Made by a program: the position numbers and the translations under genes. This document shows, in pieces, positions 1 through 12,900 of a stretch of DNA of 64,000 nucleotides (position 1 is its first letter; every line of letters begins with the position of its first letter). Below the pieces are notes generated by a model that did no database searches, was not told the DNA's origin, and was given only the letters and a program-made list of their open reading frames with translations. Source of the stretch: Luscinia megarhynchos (Eukaryota; Chordata; Aves; Passeriformes; Turdidae). The stretch spans positions 46,219,761-46,283,760 of the forward strand of contig CM067592.1 of NCBI GenBank assembly GCA_034336665.1. Direction: 5' to 3'.

Positions 1-1119
1 TTCTTGTTACAGGACCTTATATGTCATTATAAGCCTGTTCTCTTTGTTCACCTCTCTCCAGAATACTTGAGTTTCGTTATAGGCTGATACCATAGCTCAG
101 AGTCCACACTAGGCCATTGCAAGAGCACACAGTCAGCCAGTCTGTCCTCATGGCTCTGGAGCACCCCGAACTCCAAAATGGCTGTCAAGACCCTTGCTTC
201 TTCCTTTAATCCTCTTGTGGGCAGTGGTGCAGAACAGCAAAACATGCCTATTCAGGGGTCTGGTAGAAGTTAATGATCCTGACTTCAGTCTAGATCGCCT
301 TAAAAGAACTTTCCTTACTGCTAGGTCAGCTCTCCAAGACATACCACAAGAAATGCACTCACCAAGAAATAGTATGAAGTGGGCAGTAAATAATACAAAT
401 TGATCTTGAAGTGCCATGCTGCTTTAAGTGTTTGTGAGAGGTGAATATTAGCTGTGTAACTGAGGCTGAACAGACTGTTATCTTGGGAAGGCAATGATAT
501 AAATTGTCCTTTGTTTCTCTTGCTACTGAACACTAATTTAGCTGTTTTGAATGTGGGAAAGATTAAAAGCTGGTGACTTCTTCTTTATGCAGTAGGTATG
601 GCCTCCAGTTTCCACAGAAGATGAGAAATAAGTTCAGTATACAGAAAGCACTGCAAGGAGACTCATTGAAATACGGGGCACCTGCAACAGGTGGTTGCAT
701 CATTTCAAGGAACCCTATTTTGCTTTCTTCTTATTCATTTATAAGAAGTGTGTTGCTGCTCCTTCCTCTGAAAAAACTATGGCTTCTGCTTGAATCATTA
801 AGCCCCTTCTAAAGGAAAAAGTTGAAGACTACTTTGCTCTGCTCATCTACCCCATCCGTTTTTACATCTGAATTTATTTTAATTCAAGCCATTTTGTTTA
901 ACTTTATCACTATGAAACAAGGGAAGGAGATGCTGAAAATTACGTAGAGCATTAGTGACAGGGAAAACCTGAAGTGTACCAAAAATGTGAAAATGTGTAT
1001 TAATAAAATTATGATAAACTGTAGAGGAACAAAAAACCTTTTTTATTGAGACTTTGAGAACAAAAGTCAAGTGATCCATCCCATGCACCCACTCCTGTTA
1101 GCTAGGAGTTTGAGGAGAG
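1..1119. other. TDRD7 5' intron, no feature seen
   Basis: AT-rich sequence preceding the degraded CR1. No exon resembling the TDRD7 N-terminus, RNA gene or repeat was recognised. Confidence 0.55.
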
Positions 1120-3990
1120 CTCTCATATGCTTTTCTGGAAGTGGGCTCAGCTGAGCACCTCTCTGAAGTGCCAGTACATGACTGTCCACAGCTTGGGCTA
1201 CAACCAGAAGAAACTGGAGACCTTTGTGTTGTTCAGGGCTGTAATCTCATTTGAAGTCATGGGGAGTTGTTGCAACAAGTCACACAACCAGCACACTGCT
1301 GTGGGTTGACGCTGGCTGCTGAGGAGTTATAGGCGGCAGTGAATAGGAGGAGCTCCTGTGAGACCTTCCAAGTTTGAGAGTGGTGAGGATGCTGGGAACT
1401 CTGTTTTGGGACAGATGATGGGACAGCGAGAGCTTATGAGTAGTGGACAGACCAATATAAGGACAAGGTGGTGGCTATCTGTTACAATGTCTTAGCTGTT
1501 AAAAATGTCTTTGGTGGGAAGAAGTGGTAGACAAAGCGGATGATGCCTTCTTTTGACAACCTCAAGAAGCCTTACATTTGCAGTCTTTGATCCTCATGGA
1601 TCAAAGGGCCACTTGGGCCACTGCCATACCTGCTGTAGGCACAAGACATCCAAGTATGAGCAATTCAGGATGTTTCTGGGGTCTGCTGCTCTGAACATCT
1701 TGACACATGCACTGAATCAATGAAGAGAGGTGCTCTGCTGGACACAGTCCTTGAAAACAAGGAACAGCAACTGCAGATATAAGGGCTGGGAAGAGCTCTG
1801 TCTGTGGCTAGATGGTATCTGTGAACCTGAAAGGAGGGAAACAAAGCAAAAAGTAGGGTCAACAATGCAGGACTTTGAGAGAGCAGACTTTGGCCTGTTC
1901 AGGAATCTGCTTGGAAGACTCATGGAATACAGTCCTGAAGAGAATGATCTAGCAGCGGTAATGAGCTTTCAAGGATTGCCTTCTCCAGTTTCAAGAATGA
2001 TATGTTTCAGCAGTTGGGGAAAAAAGAAAGGGGACAGGAGCACTGACAAAACTGAGCCATAATAGAAGCATGCCTGAGGTGAGAGCAGGGAGTAGCAGCC
2101 TGGGAGGATTATACAGATGCTGCCCAAACAAACATGCATGGACCTAAGAAGATTGTGTTTACTATTGATTATTTGAACAGCTTGAAGACCAAGACAAAAT
2201 GCCATCCCCTTGAGAACAGCTTCCAGAGCTGCCAGTTCTGAGAAAATACTTCCAAAGAAAGTCCTTAAAATAGCTGGTTAAGTATACAGGCAATGGGAGG
2301 AAACTGGGACATGGATACAGGGACAAAAGAAAAGCTGGAAGAAAGAAGGTACAGCAAATGACCTTCAGCCTTTTGCTGTGTTTCACTTCACTGAAGCCTT
2401 TTTGAGTCCATGCTCAAACTGTTGAGCACAGATTGTTGTACAAATGTCTGTGAAAGGGTAAAGAGTGAAGGATTTCAGGTTCACCTTTCATAAAAATGGG
2501 CTATGATACAGGTACAGACTGCTCTATGACAAAATCTCCCTATTAAGCAAGGTTGGAGAAGGTACATGTGGGTGCAGAAGGAGCTCCTGACTTAAATCTA
2601 CCATTACAAGCATGCCAACAGGAGGTAGAAGCAGAATTGGGTGAGCTGGAAGGGGTATAGAGATACCATGGAAATAGGCAGAGGAAAGTGCAGGGCAAGG
2701 AAGTCTTACCCATGTTGGGAGAGGATTAAGATAGGGAACATTTGGAAAAACTGAACGTGCACAAGTCCATGAGTTTACTGTAGTGCACCCACAGGTCAGC
2801 TACCTTTGAAAGGCCATAGTAGTTTGTGAGAGGTTCTTGAGGACTGAAAGAAAGCACCACCCTTCACCAGGGAGGGTGGGAAGACCAGCCTGAGGTTGAA
2901 CTGTGGGGAAGTTGTTCCATACACTTGAAATACCAGAAGGCAAGTCGGTATGGATTTATAAAGTGCGAATCATCTGTCTAAATAAATACCCTTCCAAATT
3001 AGGATGATTGGTTTAATGGAGAGCGCTGGGTGTAGTTTAACTGAATTTTAGTAGTAGTAATATCCTCTTCCCTAACAGTGGCACAAAACCCATTGGGAGA
3101 CCACTAAAAAGTGATGTGCCCTGGGAGTAGATGCTCAGGAACTGCTGTGTATGGTGTTCATGAATTACTTAGGTGATGGGACAGAGATCATGCTCAGCAA
3201 GTCTGTCGGTGGCAGGAGAGACGGATAGAGGAGACAAATGTGCTTGTTGTTCAGAAGGATCTCAAGAAGCTGGAGTAATGGAGCATCAGAAACACTGTGA
3301 AGTTCAGTATAGGGAAATGCCAAGTCTTGCACCTGGAGAAGAAAAACCCTTTGTTCCTGCATAGTTTTGGGGTTCACCAGCCGAAAAGTAGCTTGGCAGA
3401 GAAATGCCCTGGAATTCTGATGGATGCAAAGTTCACAGTGAGACCAAGAAGCAAGGGAGACCAACAGCATACTGGGATTCATTAGGAAAAGTTGCCAGCA
3501 TTCTGATGGGGTTGATTATTCCCCTCTGCTCAGCATCTATGAAACCACATCCAGTTCTAAGCTTCCCAGAACAAGACAGATGTGGCCGCACTGAAGCAAG
3601 TTCATGGAATGATTGTGAAAATTATGAAGGAGCTAGAAGGTAATGTCTCTAATGCAGGGCTCAGATTATGGAGATTGTGATGGAAAAGAGAAAGCTCAGG
3701 GAAATCTTACTGTATGTCTGTTAAAAGAAGTAAAAAAACCCTGGAGCTTGACTCCACCTCTAGTTCCCATTGGTATTCAGTGAACAGACAAGAGACGGCG
3801 AAAGCAGCAAGCAGTGTGAAATAAAAGCAGTCCCATGTAAACATTAAACCCACTTTTTTACAGTCAGGCTGGCTAAACAATGGAAGGAGTTGTCCAGAGT
3901 GGTTGAGAGTTCTTTGTCCTTGGAAGTATTCCACCACCTGGCTAAATAGGTCTCGTTGATGCTACTTTGAGCAAAGATGCTGTATGGCAT
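1120..3990 (+). mobile_element. Degraded CR1 LINE, + strand
   Basis: Long remnant recognised by colinear matches to remembered CR1 sequence. An endonuclease-like part lies near 1555-1660 (TTTGCAGTCTTTGATCCTCATG). GAGAGCAGACTTTGGCCTGTTCAG is at ~1880. An RT part near 2750 reads CTGAACGTGCACAAGTCCATG. TGAAGTTCAGTATAGGGAAATGCCAAGTCTTGCACCTGG is at ~3298. The 3' region runs near 3690-3960. The frame is broken throughout and the divergence is high, so this is an old inactive copy within the TDRD7 5' intron. Ends are approximate. Confidence 0.75.
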
Positions 3991-5399
3991 GGACTGTAGC
4001 AATGTTTTCCAGCCTCACTTTTTCTGTGATCACTGGCATTTAATCACAACAGTGGTAAGACTGCTGGATTGCTGTTTTTATCAGTGCTGACTGTGCAGCA
4101 GGGACACTGCCTGATTTTTTAGCAGGAGCTCCTGGGGGAGGAGAGCTGTCCCTCAGAAGGAGAGGCCCTCCCTGCAGGGCCTCCCTGTTGAGCCAGCCCA
4201 GCAAAGGAGCTGGGTGTGCAGCAGAGGAGGAGGAAGAGGAGGGAGAAGGACGAGCTGGGGAGCACTGTGGAGGAGCTGCCTGGTTTCTAGTGTCATTATC
4301 CGTTTTCCTGGGCTGTGTGGATCATCCTGGAAGACTTGAGAAGATCCCTGGAACTAGCTGTTGCTGCTTAGCAATCTCTTTCTTTTGTCATTTTTCTGCT
4401 TTGATTGTCGTGTCTTGGTTGTGAGAAAAGATGGTTTTTGGAGCTGTTGTGTCCTAAATTTTGGAGGTGCCGGTGAAGTCGCTGAGTTTCTCTTGCCCTG
4501 TTCCTGTTCCAAGTGGTCATCTCTGATGTTTGTTGGGGGCCATGGCTAGCAAGACAGCAGTGCTGGACCCATGGCACTGCTGAGAAAGGGGCCTTCTACC
4601 GCCGCCACAGAACATGGCCAAGCCCACAGACATACATTTTTAACTTAGTGCTTTTCGGATGACTGCCTGTGTCCTTATGGAGTCCTGGAGGAGTACTCAT
4701 CCAGCCGCCTTTGCAGCAGTTGAATGGCCCAAAAATTTGGGCTTTCATCTTCTTTGTGAGGCAAAGTTAATGCTAGGCACATGGTTTCCTGTATCCATGC
4801 ACGGGATGGCCTGTGGTGAGTGGATGTTGAGGCAAGAGGCCATGGATTTGGGCAGGGAGATAGCTGTGGGCTTGTCCAAGACTGGGCTGTTGTTGGGGGC
4901 CAGCCCAGTGCCTGTGGGGCAGTTGGTTCAGCCAGGATAGTTGTGCAGTTTCTTTGGTAAGTGGGGCTAAGGCAACCCTGCTCCACAGGGTCAGAGTGGT
5001 GCCAGAACTTCTAGTGAGCCTTGGCAGGAAGAACAAGGACAGGCTGCAGCTCCATGGCTTCCTGAAGTTATAAAGTGAGCTTGTGGGCCTGTGGGATGGG
5101 AGTTAGAGACCAGGCTGTTTCTCAGAGGGGTCCAATCTAATGTGGAAATGTGATGGAGAGGTTCTGGCTGTTTGGTTTGGTGATCTCTGAGGTTCACTGA
5201 GGTTTCTTCTAGGATTTGACAAAAGGAGAATGAGATCTCCAAGATCGATGTCTGCCATTGAAGCCTTTCCTGAACTGCATGGTGGCCCCAGATCCAGCAG
5301 TTACAATCTTGGAAAGGGATACAAGTGATTCTAAGGGCTGTGGATAAGCGTGGGTCTCACTGACTGCTTTTTCCCCTGTCCTCTTCCTGTTCCAACAAG
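3991..5399. other. TDRD7 intron sequence, no gene seen
   Basis: G-rich intronic sequence with a purine-rich patch (AGGAGGAGGAAGAGGAGG near 4220). Several short open frames exist on both strands; none resembles a known protein. The exon carrying the TDRD7 start codon is not here. Confidence 0.6.
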
Positions 5400-5541
5400 G
5401 TCATTTGCCATGCTGTTAGTTGCAGTGAAACTGTGCGAGTTGCTCAACTGGTGGCCCGTCAGAGGAGTTCCAAGAAGAAAACAGTCCGGCAGGTGAATTG
5501 TCAGATGAGGCTGAAGAACACATCTCCAGTCAGTTTATCAG
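5400..5541 (+). CDS. TDRD7: TDRD7 exon: end of LOTUS 1 and basic linker
   Basis: Acceptor CAACAAG precedes 5400 and donor CAG|GTAAGC follows 5541. The exon enters in phase 0 (VICHAVSC...) and leaves in phase 1. The diagnostic stretch is [14 protein letters not shown] followed by RQVNCQM, near-identical to the vertebrate family. It corresponds to about residues 70-117 of the human protein: the last strand of the first LOTUS domain and a lysine/arginine-rich linker. No upstream exon encoding the LOTUS 1 core was found between 1 and 5399, so the start codon lies outside the window. Confidence 0.93.
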
Positions 5542-6851
5542 GTAAGCCATAGGCAGCTCTAGAGGGCCTGCCTTTATGAAAGAACTGTGCAGCTGCTGCA
5601 GCAAAAGTCTTGGCTGTGAGGGTGTGTTGCCTACAGCCACAAGTTACATGGTCCAAGTGGAGAGTTCTTGGGAGGATGTGTGTCCTTGACAAAGGTGCTT
5701 ATATCTGAAAGCCATCATCAGAGAGAAAGCTGTTTTCAGGTGTGTATGTGAGCTGCAAATGATCTTGAAAAGCAAAGTCCTTGTAGGATACTTGGCATCA
5801 CTTTCATGTGCTCCTGCTTCTGTGAGAAGCACAGTTGAGATGCAGGCAAGAAATGTGGCAATGAACCTGCATGTTCTTTAAGGCTGGCCTTGATCTGTTG
5901 TGGAGTGGGAGGATTGAGCCATTCCGTCACAGTGAAGAGTCCCTGCAGCCTCATCTGTGGCTGTTTCAGCAGCTCCTGTTGCTGATGTCAGTGCCATGGT
6001 GCCACTAAAGTTCTGATGCCCATTTTCAGCTCTTTTTACCTCTTACCTTTTGCATAAGATGCTGTAGCAGTGTTCTCCTAAAGTGTGGGTCAGGTTTTCC
6101 CCACTGCTGTGCTGTTGTGTGACTGTCTGTGGAATTGGGCCCAGGATTAAGCCCAGGCAAGACCCATTTACTTGCGGGCTGCCAGCTTGAAACAACAGTG
6201 GGTCTCATAGTATAAGTGTATTCCTCTGTTGTCTATAATGAAGTGTTTTCTGCTTCTTGCTTTTCTACAAGGATGCCAGTTGGGAAGCTGAGCTAGTGGG
6301 TCAGTTAAATGACAGGGATTATAAAGATGGGTAGATTCACTGTCTTGCACATCAGTCACCTTGGAAGTGTTTGAAACCCCCAAAATTGGTGCTGCACATC
6401 CAGCATATAAACAGCAAAGTGACCAAGAGCTTGTTTATCCTGGTGTGGCCTGAAGGCTAAAGTGGTGTAACTTGTGTGGGTGTAACTTGGTCACCTCTGC
6501 TGTGTGGTGGAGTTCAGGTGCCCACAAGCCAGAGTACTGAAGAAACCCTTTGGATGGCAGTACAGGCTGGGGAGGTGGAGACAGTGTGGGTAGAGGAGAA
6601 TGCTACTCATGGCTGCAACTTCAAACTCTTTAGGAAAGCCCAAAGGAACTTTGCGGCAGCCCCGGTCTTTGAACATGCCAGAAGAAGGCAGTAAGAGGCC
6701 TGTTCCTCGCCTGCCCCGGGGTAGAGAAGTGGCATGTGGAGGTGTGAAACCTGTTGTGGAGAGTGCCCGATCTGCCTTACCTTCAGCTGCTGGGAGTGGA
6801 CCACCTAAAGAAATCCCCATGCAGAGGCATGTCACTGTGGTAAACAGGTCA

Positions 6852-6934
<83 letters not shown>

Positions 6935-9900
6935 AGAGAGGGGAAATTAAGTGTGATGGATCCTAGGATGCTGCCAGGCAAGCAGTGCCTTTTGGGATCC
7001 AGTGGGAATCCAGGCCCCTGCCCTTGTGGCCAGTGAAGTCTGAACATGGGATAATATCCCAGGAAGGAGAGAGATGATGTTTTGCCTTTTTGGATGCTGC
7101 CATAGCTAGCCTGTGCTCATGGCCTGTTCCCATGTTTTCTGGGGAGAAAGGTGTCACAGCGAGGGAGTGTGGGGCTGTTGCCTGAGCCCAGGAGGGAGCT
7201 GTTGTGGCCATTGTGACAGAAAGCAGGAGGAACCGATTTGTATGCAGGGACAAGTGATGTGTGTGTTGAGGGTGATGGTCATCTGCAGGTGGCTGCTCCT
7301 TCCCTCTTGTCTCACTTGTGTGTTGCAGCGTCAGTTTGTGCCCCTGTCAGCATGCTCGAAGCCAGGAGCCACCTGACCGTGTTTGGGTGAGCTGAGCTGA
7401 GGGCTGGAGCTGCAGTTCTGCTGGGTTAGCGGTCCGTGCTGCTTTTCAGCCCCGCTTGAGCCTCTCTAATCCAGGTGGCTTAGTCAGCTGCTGCCCCATC
7501 ATTTCTTTCTGTGTTGTTTTCGGCGGCCCTGGGCCATCAGCTGACAGTGGTGAGAAAGTGTTTGCAGTTGCTCATTGTGGCTGTGCTAAGTCTGCTGGAG
7601 CTGTGATTGTGGCAGTAATCCTCTGCAGGGGGAGACTCCAGCGTGGGCTGGGTTGGAAGTCAGCCTGGTGTTGAATGGAAATGGCAGTGGCGTGCCACTT
7701 CCACAGTGGCATAGCTGTGAAGTGTCCCAGAGCAGCACAACAGCTTAATCCTTGCTGCAGTGCCTGCTCTTTCTGGAAGATCCACAGAAAGCAGGCATGT
7801 CCTGTCCCACTCACCTGCATGAGTTCCATGTGCCATCAGGAGTCTCTTGAGCAAAGGAGAGAAGGACCAAGCCATCCTGCTGTGACCCAGAAAGTTGGAG
7901 CAGCTGTGCTTGGGCCTTCCCTTTTCTGTGTGTGCAGATGAACTGCATTTTTATAAGTGGCACTTCCCTAAAAGTCAGTGGCACTTTGCCTCAAGCAAAG
8001 CAAAAAGGCCACTTAGATTTTTCTCCAAGTTCATTCTGTGAGGAAAATACAGGAAGTAGTTTGTAGCATTTAAAGATTTGTAGTGTGTGAAATAAAATTA
8101 GGTAGATGTCACCCCTCTTCTGGCTATTCCTAATATAGTCCTAATGTTTGTTCATCTCTAGCAGTCTCTACTGATCTCCTTTTAGGTAAGTGTTCTGCTT
8201 TTCTTTCCGTGGTCTGTTTCTGCCCTGGACTTTAGGAAAAGATATAAGAAAAGTCTGCTTTGGCCCACGTATTTTTGAGGAGGAGACATTTTGTGCTTTT
8301 ACAAAAAGTCCAAATACTATCCTGTTAGCTTGGGTACATAGTGAAGGGAGAGTTTGGGAAGAGAGATTCATATTCCATGTGAATACAAAGTCGTATGTGA
8401 CTGGATTAATTTATTAACTTGTTTCAGCTTGGCCAGTTTGAAGCAGGACTGGCAAGATCCAAGTATTCTTGCTGCTGGGGACATTTTGTGCCTCCTGAAC
8501 TTCGTAGTTGGCTTGTACTTTGGGAATTGCAGGAGGGAAAGCTTCTTTGAGGCAAGAGGTCCTGACTTGAAAAAACAGTGTGCAGTAAGTGGAGTTATGA
8601 ACAGCATCCCCGAAAATTCTGGGCTGAGAGCAGCCTCATAGTTACCTGTGCAGACTTGAGGGCACTGTTTCCTGCAAGGTGTCAGCACTTGCCCGTGAGA
8701 GTGGCTGAGCCGTCACAGCGAAGGTTGACTGAGACAAGTCTTGAAGGTGACAGACTGTCTCTGCCCCGCTTCCCAATTTGGAGTGAGCTGTTGTCTGTGT
8801 GCAGTTTTTGACTTTGTTACCCACCCTGCCCCTCCATGTACCCACATCATAGGAAGGGACATCTGTGTTCTCGTGGTTGCACATAGGGATCTCTGTTTTC
8901 TCTTTTTCTTTTGAACATCTGTCCTGCTATGGCAGATGTGTATTCCTTGCCTTGACACAATGTCCTGCCAGTGACAGACTTTGTTTGGATGGTGACTGGT
9001 ATTGGTGCTCCACCCAGTATCATGTAGTGAAACTCCTCAGTGAGGCTGCAAATGGTGGTTTCCTTGAGACTGCCAAAGTCTATGTCCCACCTCTGTAGCA
9101 CTCTGTGATAGTTTTTTTCAGTGATTTTCATGGTCACAGCTTCAGAGGCTTGCCCCTATGTAGCATTCGCTGGAAGGGGAACAGGTTGTCTGTCTTGCCA
9201 GTTGTCACACTCGACTACAGAGAAATGCTGAAGGCGGTTGTCTGAGGCCTTCTTGCAGATACTGTTGCAGGATCTGAGGCTCGTTTTTATAGTAGCAATC
9301 TCTCAGGTTATCCTGATTTTATTGCTGTGGACTCTCAGAGGTGGGGAGAGACCTTGCTGATAAGGCTAATTCCAGAGATCCTTGAAGCTGGAAGGCAGCA
9401 GCATGGATGGATGAGAATAGGTTCAGGTGCTTGGTGACACCCTTGCTTGAAGCAGCAGGAGCCATTCGCTGCTGGCCATCACCGGGCCTTGCTGCTCTTT
9501 CATTGCGAGGCAGCGATGTGTGTCAGTGGGATGTGACTAGCTGCTCAGCTGAAGCTACGCATGCGGACTTGGCAGGGCTGCATGGCTGGTCAGGCATTTT
9601 TGAAGGGCCAGGCTGCTGCTGTGGCTGGGAGGCCTCTTGCTGGCAGCAGGCTTCTAGCAGCTGAGGAACATGAGGCCTCGCAAGGAGCTGAGCTGTCCGT
9701 ACCTGCAAACTGAAGGGAAGTGTGTTGGCCCTGGCACTCTATGGCCATATTCCATGTCATTGTTGGAGAAGTGTGGCCATTGTGATCTGTGTAAGCAAGC
9801 AGCACATCACACTACTTGTCTGATTGCAGGGCTTGAAACTGGTGATGACTGGGCTCAAAGACGATGTCAGCACCATGCTGTGGGAAACTATTGAACCACA

Positions 9901-12900
9901 ACAGAAAGCACAGGAAGATCCTATGTGAAGTCTCTTAATACTGAGAGGATCCCAAATCCAATTAGCGTTTACATGCAGCAGAAAGGATTCATCAGTCCTC
10001 TGTTCCAGGTTCCTTTCTAGGGTGTTCACGTGGCATAGCTTACGTGGGGGACATCTGCCCTCTTCCTTACTGGAACTTTACTGCAGTTCTGGCTGGCCTA
10101 CCCTGCAGTCATGTAATTTGTGTCACCTGATGTGGGGCTTAAGGTGATACAAGTATGTATGGCACGGAGGACTAGGACACAGCTGTGGATTCCTGTTGGC
10201 AGGCAGGGGTAGCAGGACTGTATCCACTACCCATGGGGCTATTTCATAGGACTGTTTTGCCTTCTGCCAATCAAAGCTGGTAGTGTCTTTTGAGTTTGCT
10301 TCTATTCAGAGGACTTTTTTAGCTTGAGTATCTGTTCAGCTTAGAGTTGTCCATACTGGTAGATATACGTTCAAAGAAGTGGGATCCTGGATTTCTTGTA
10401 GCATCTGCGTGGGCAGCCATAGCCACCTTCTAAGAAGAGACTGCTGCCGCTTTGTGTGGGCATCTGAGCTGTACCTAGAAAGTAGAGGGTTTTTCTGTAA
10501 TGCAGGTGAAGTGTTGTAAGAGGCTTTTCAGATACCCAGCAAGTGCCAAGTGTGAGTCTGTAGGTTTTGTTTTTGTATGGGCGGCTTTGCTTTTGTACTT
10601 TCTGAGTTTCATAAATGTGCTTGGAGTTGATTTGCTGCTGCCTAGCACTTCTGGGCATGACTCCTGTTTTGTACATTGCTGAGCTGGGCAGCGCCTGTCC
10701 TGACAGCTAGTGCTGTGGGACATGACTCAGAATAGAAGTATGGTCTTTGGTACAAGTGATATCCCATAGCTGATGGAGATGGTTTCATCTAAGAGGGACA
10801 GCATAAAAGCAAGAGAAACAAATTAATGTTAAATCTTTTACCATGCTCCTTAGGGGAGATGAGAATGTCAGAGGTCTCTTTTTGATTCATGGATATGCTC
10901 TGATTAAAAGTCAATGTGATGACGCATAGGGCTGTTTGGTCTTGTCTTCCTGTTGCAGCTAGCCTCAGCATCATACTTGAACTGCTGTCCTACCTTCTCA
11001 GAGTCCAGTTGAAACTGTGAAAATCACGCTTGGTGTTTTCTGCAGCTGGTGAGGTTTATGGCTTGCTTCACCGTTGTTCCTGAATTCCAGAACTGGCCCC
11101 TGGGCAGAGATTTTCTGCAAAGCCTGCCCAGTGCATGTGCAGAATCTACTCTGGTCAGGAGATGTCTGGTTCAGAGCAACTTCTTGTGCTATGGTGGAGA
11201 TGGTGCCTGGTCTTTGAATTCCCTTCTCCAGCTCTTGTTCTGTTTTGCTTGCAGTGTATGTAATTATTCCACAGCTGATTTTTTTTCCAGTCTGTGTGAG
11301 CTACACAGTGCTGTGCCCTCTTCAGTGTCAGGAGCTCATTTTGGTGTCCGTATTCCCAAGTAAAAGCTGCTGCTGTCTGGGGGACCCCCAGAAGAACACC
11401 TGCAAGCATGAACATATGTGTGCTTTCAGTGGGAGGGATCTTCAGAGAAGAATCTGCATCCACAAAAAGACCTTGAATGCCTATGTGTTCCTACATGCTT
11501 TCCCTTTACTAATGTCTTTTTACTGTGCTTTGTTTCTCATAATAATGAGAAACATGAATAAAAACTTGAAAACATCTGTTGATCGGTCCTGTTACTGCTA
11601 ATCAAATTGTCTTCCTGACAAAGACATTGTGACTACTCATCTTGTGCAGGAGGCCTTCTAGGAATGTGTGGAATGTGTTTTATGTGTAAGTCTTAGAAGC
11701 AAATAGAATGTTATTTAGAGATAGAAGAGTGATTCTAAACAATTTTCTTTCCAATTTTAGGTCTGAGAAGAGATTGACTGTCCCACCACGATTTCAAAAG
11801 GAATTGCAAGTTCACCTCTCCAGAAGCTCTTCCACAGAGTCTAGTGGTATGTCGATTAAGAACTTACTCGTTGACCACTCAGAGTGGGTGTCATGTTAAA
11901 AAAAAATCTTAGCAATTGTTTTGAATGAAGATGGGTTTGGATGAGGAATCAAGTTCTGTGAGTGAACCTTTTCACTCTTATTTCATTGTGCTGAGGAAAT
12001 GTGTGTTTGCTTGTCTGCCTCTCAGTCTTGTAGGAAAAACATCGGGCAGTAGGTGTCAAAGCCAATCACAAAGCCAGTGTGAGGAGTTTGGAAATGAGAG
12101 GAGTAAGCTTAACTTCACCAATAGGGTAGGAATCTGATATGAGCATGAAATCCTGGCTTTCAGGTGTAAGCAGCAATACTAATGTATCTGTCCAGCAAAT
12201 ACTCTTCTCCCTGTGTGGCTCAACAGCTGTGCAGCTGATGGGCTTGCAAAATTATGGTTGGTTTTTTTGCGACTTGTCAGCCTGATTTCTGAAGCTGGTC
12301 TGGTAGCAAATACACCCCACCAATGGGAGGAGTAGAAATGAGGCAGCAGGTAAGCCAGTGATGTGAACCTTCCCCTGGAGCAATGACTGCCTAATTCCTA
12401 CACACAATGTATGAAGCTGCCCAGAGCAGCTGAACAGTGTCACTTCTCTTGCTCGTCTTGGAGGGCTTCCTTGGATCAAGTAGCACAGAAAAGCTGTTTG
12501 CTGGGTGGAGACTTTTCTTCAGGGCATGTCTTGGAGTGAAAGGCAGATCGTTGGTCTAATTTGTACACCTGTCTGAATATAGAAGAACATTCTTGGTTGT
12601 CGTGCAATAACGTTGGTGTGTTTGTACTCAGAAAGAAATTATCTTGTGCCACCATTGGAATACTGCCTTAGTGCAGTGTCTCAGCTGCAGTGGGGCTGAG
12701 GGTTCTGTATCTTCTTCCAGAATCCCTTCAGAAGGAACATGTAGCAGCATCTTATGAAAATAACTACAGTGATTGAAAATTGATCTTTAGTTAGTTACTG
12801 AATGTCTGAGATTTCCATAATTCTTTGCCATAGGAAGTGACTGAACTACCCATGCTGGGCAGGAGAGTGACATTTTAGAGTTGGTGCTATGCTGGCAGCT

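Noticed and set aside
1730..2062. 110-codon plus-strand frame
   Set aside because: Falls inside the degraded CR1 element and does not follow its original reading frame.
6600..6950. 116-codon frame ending in a Val-Cys repeat
   Set aside because: Its first part is the real TDRD7 exon (6634-6847); the rest is the intronic TG repeat read through the splice donor.
9838..9885. Possible C/D-box snoRNA (GTGATGA motif in a TDRD7 intron)
   Set aside because: No convincing D box at the right distance, no terminal stem, and no guide sequence could be identified.
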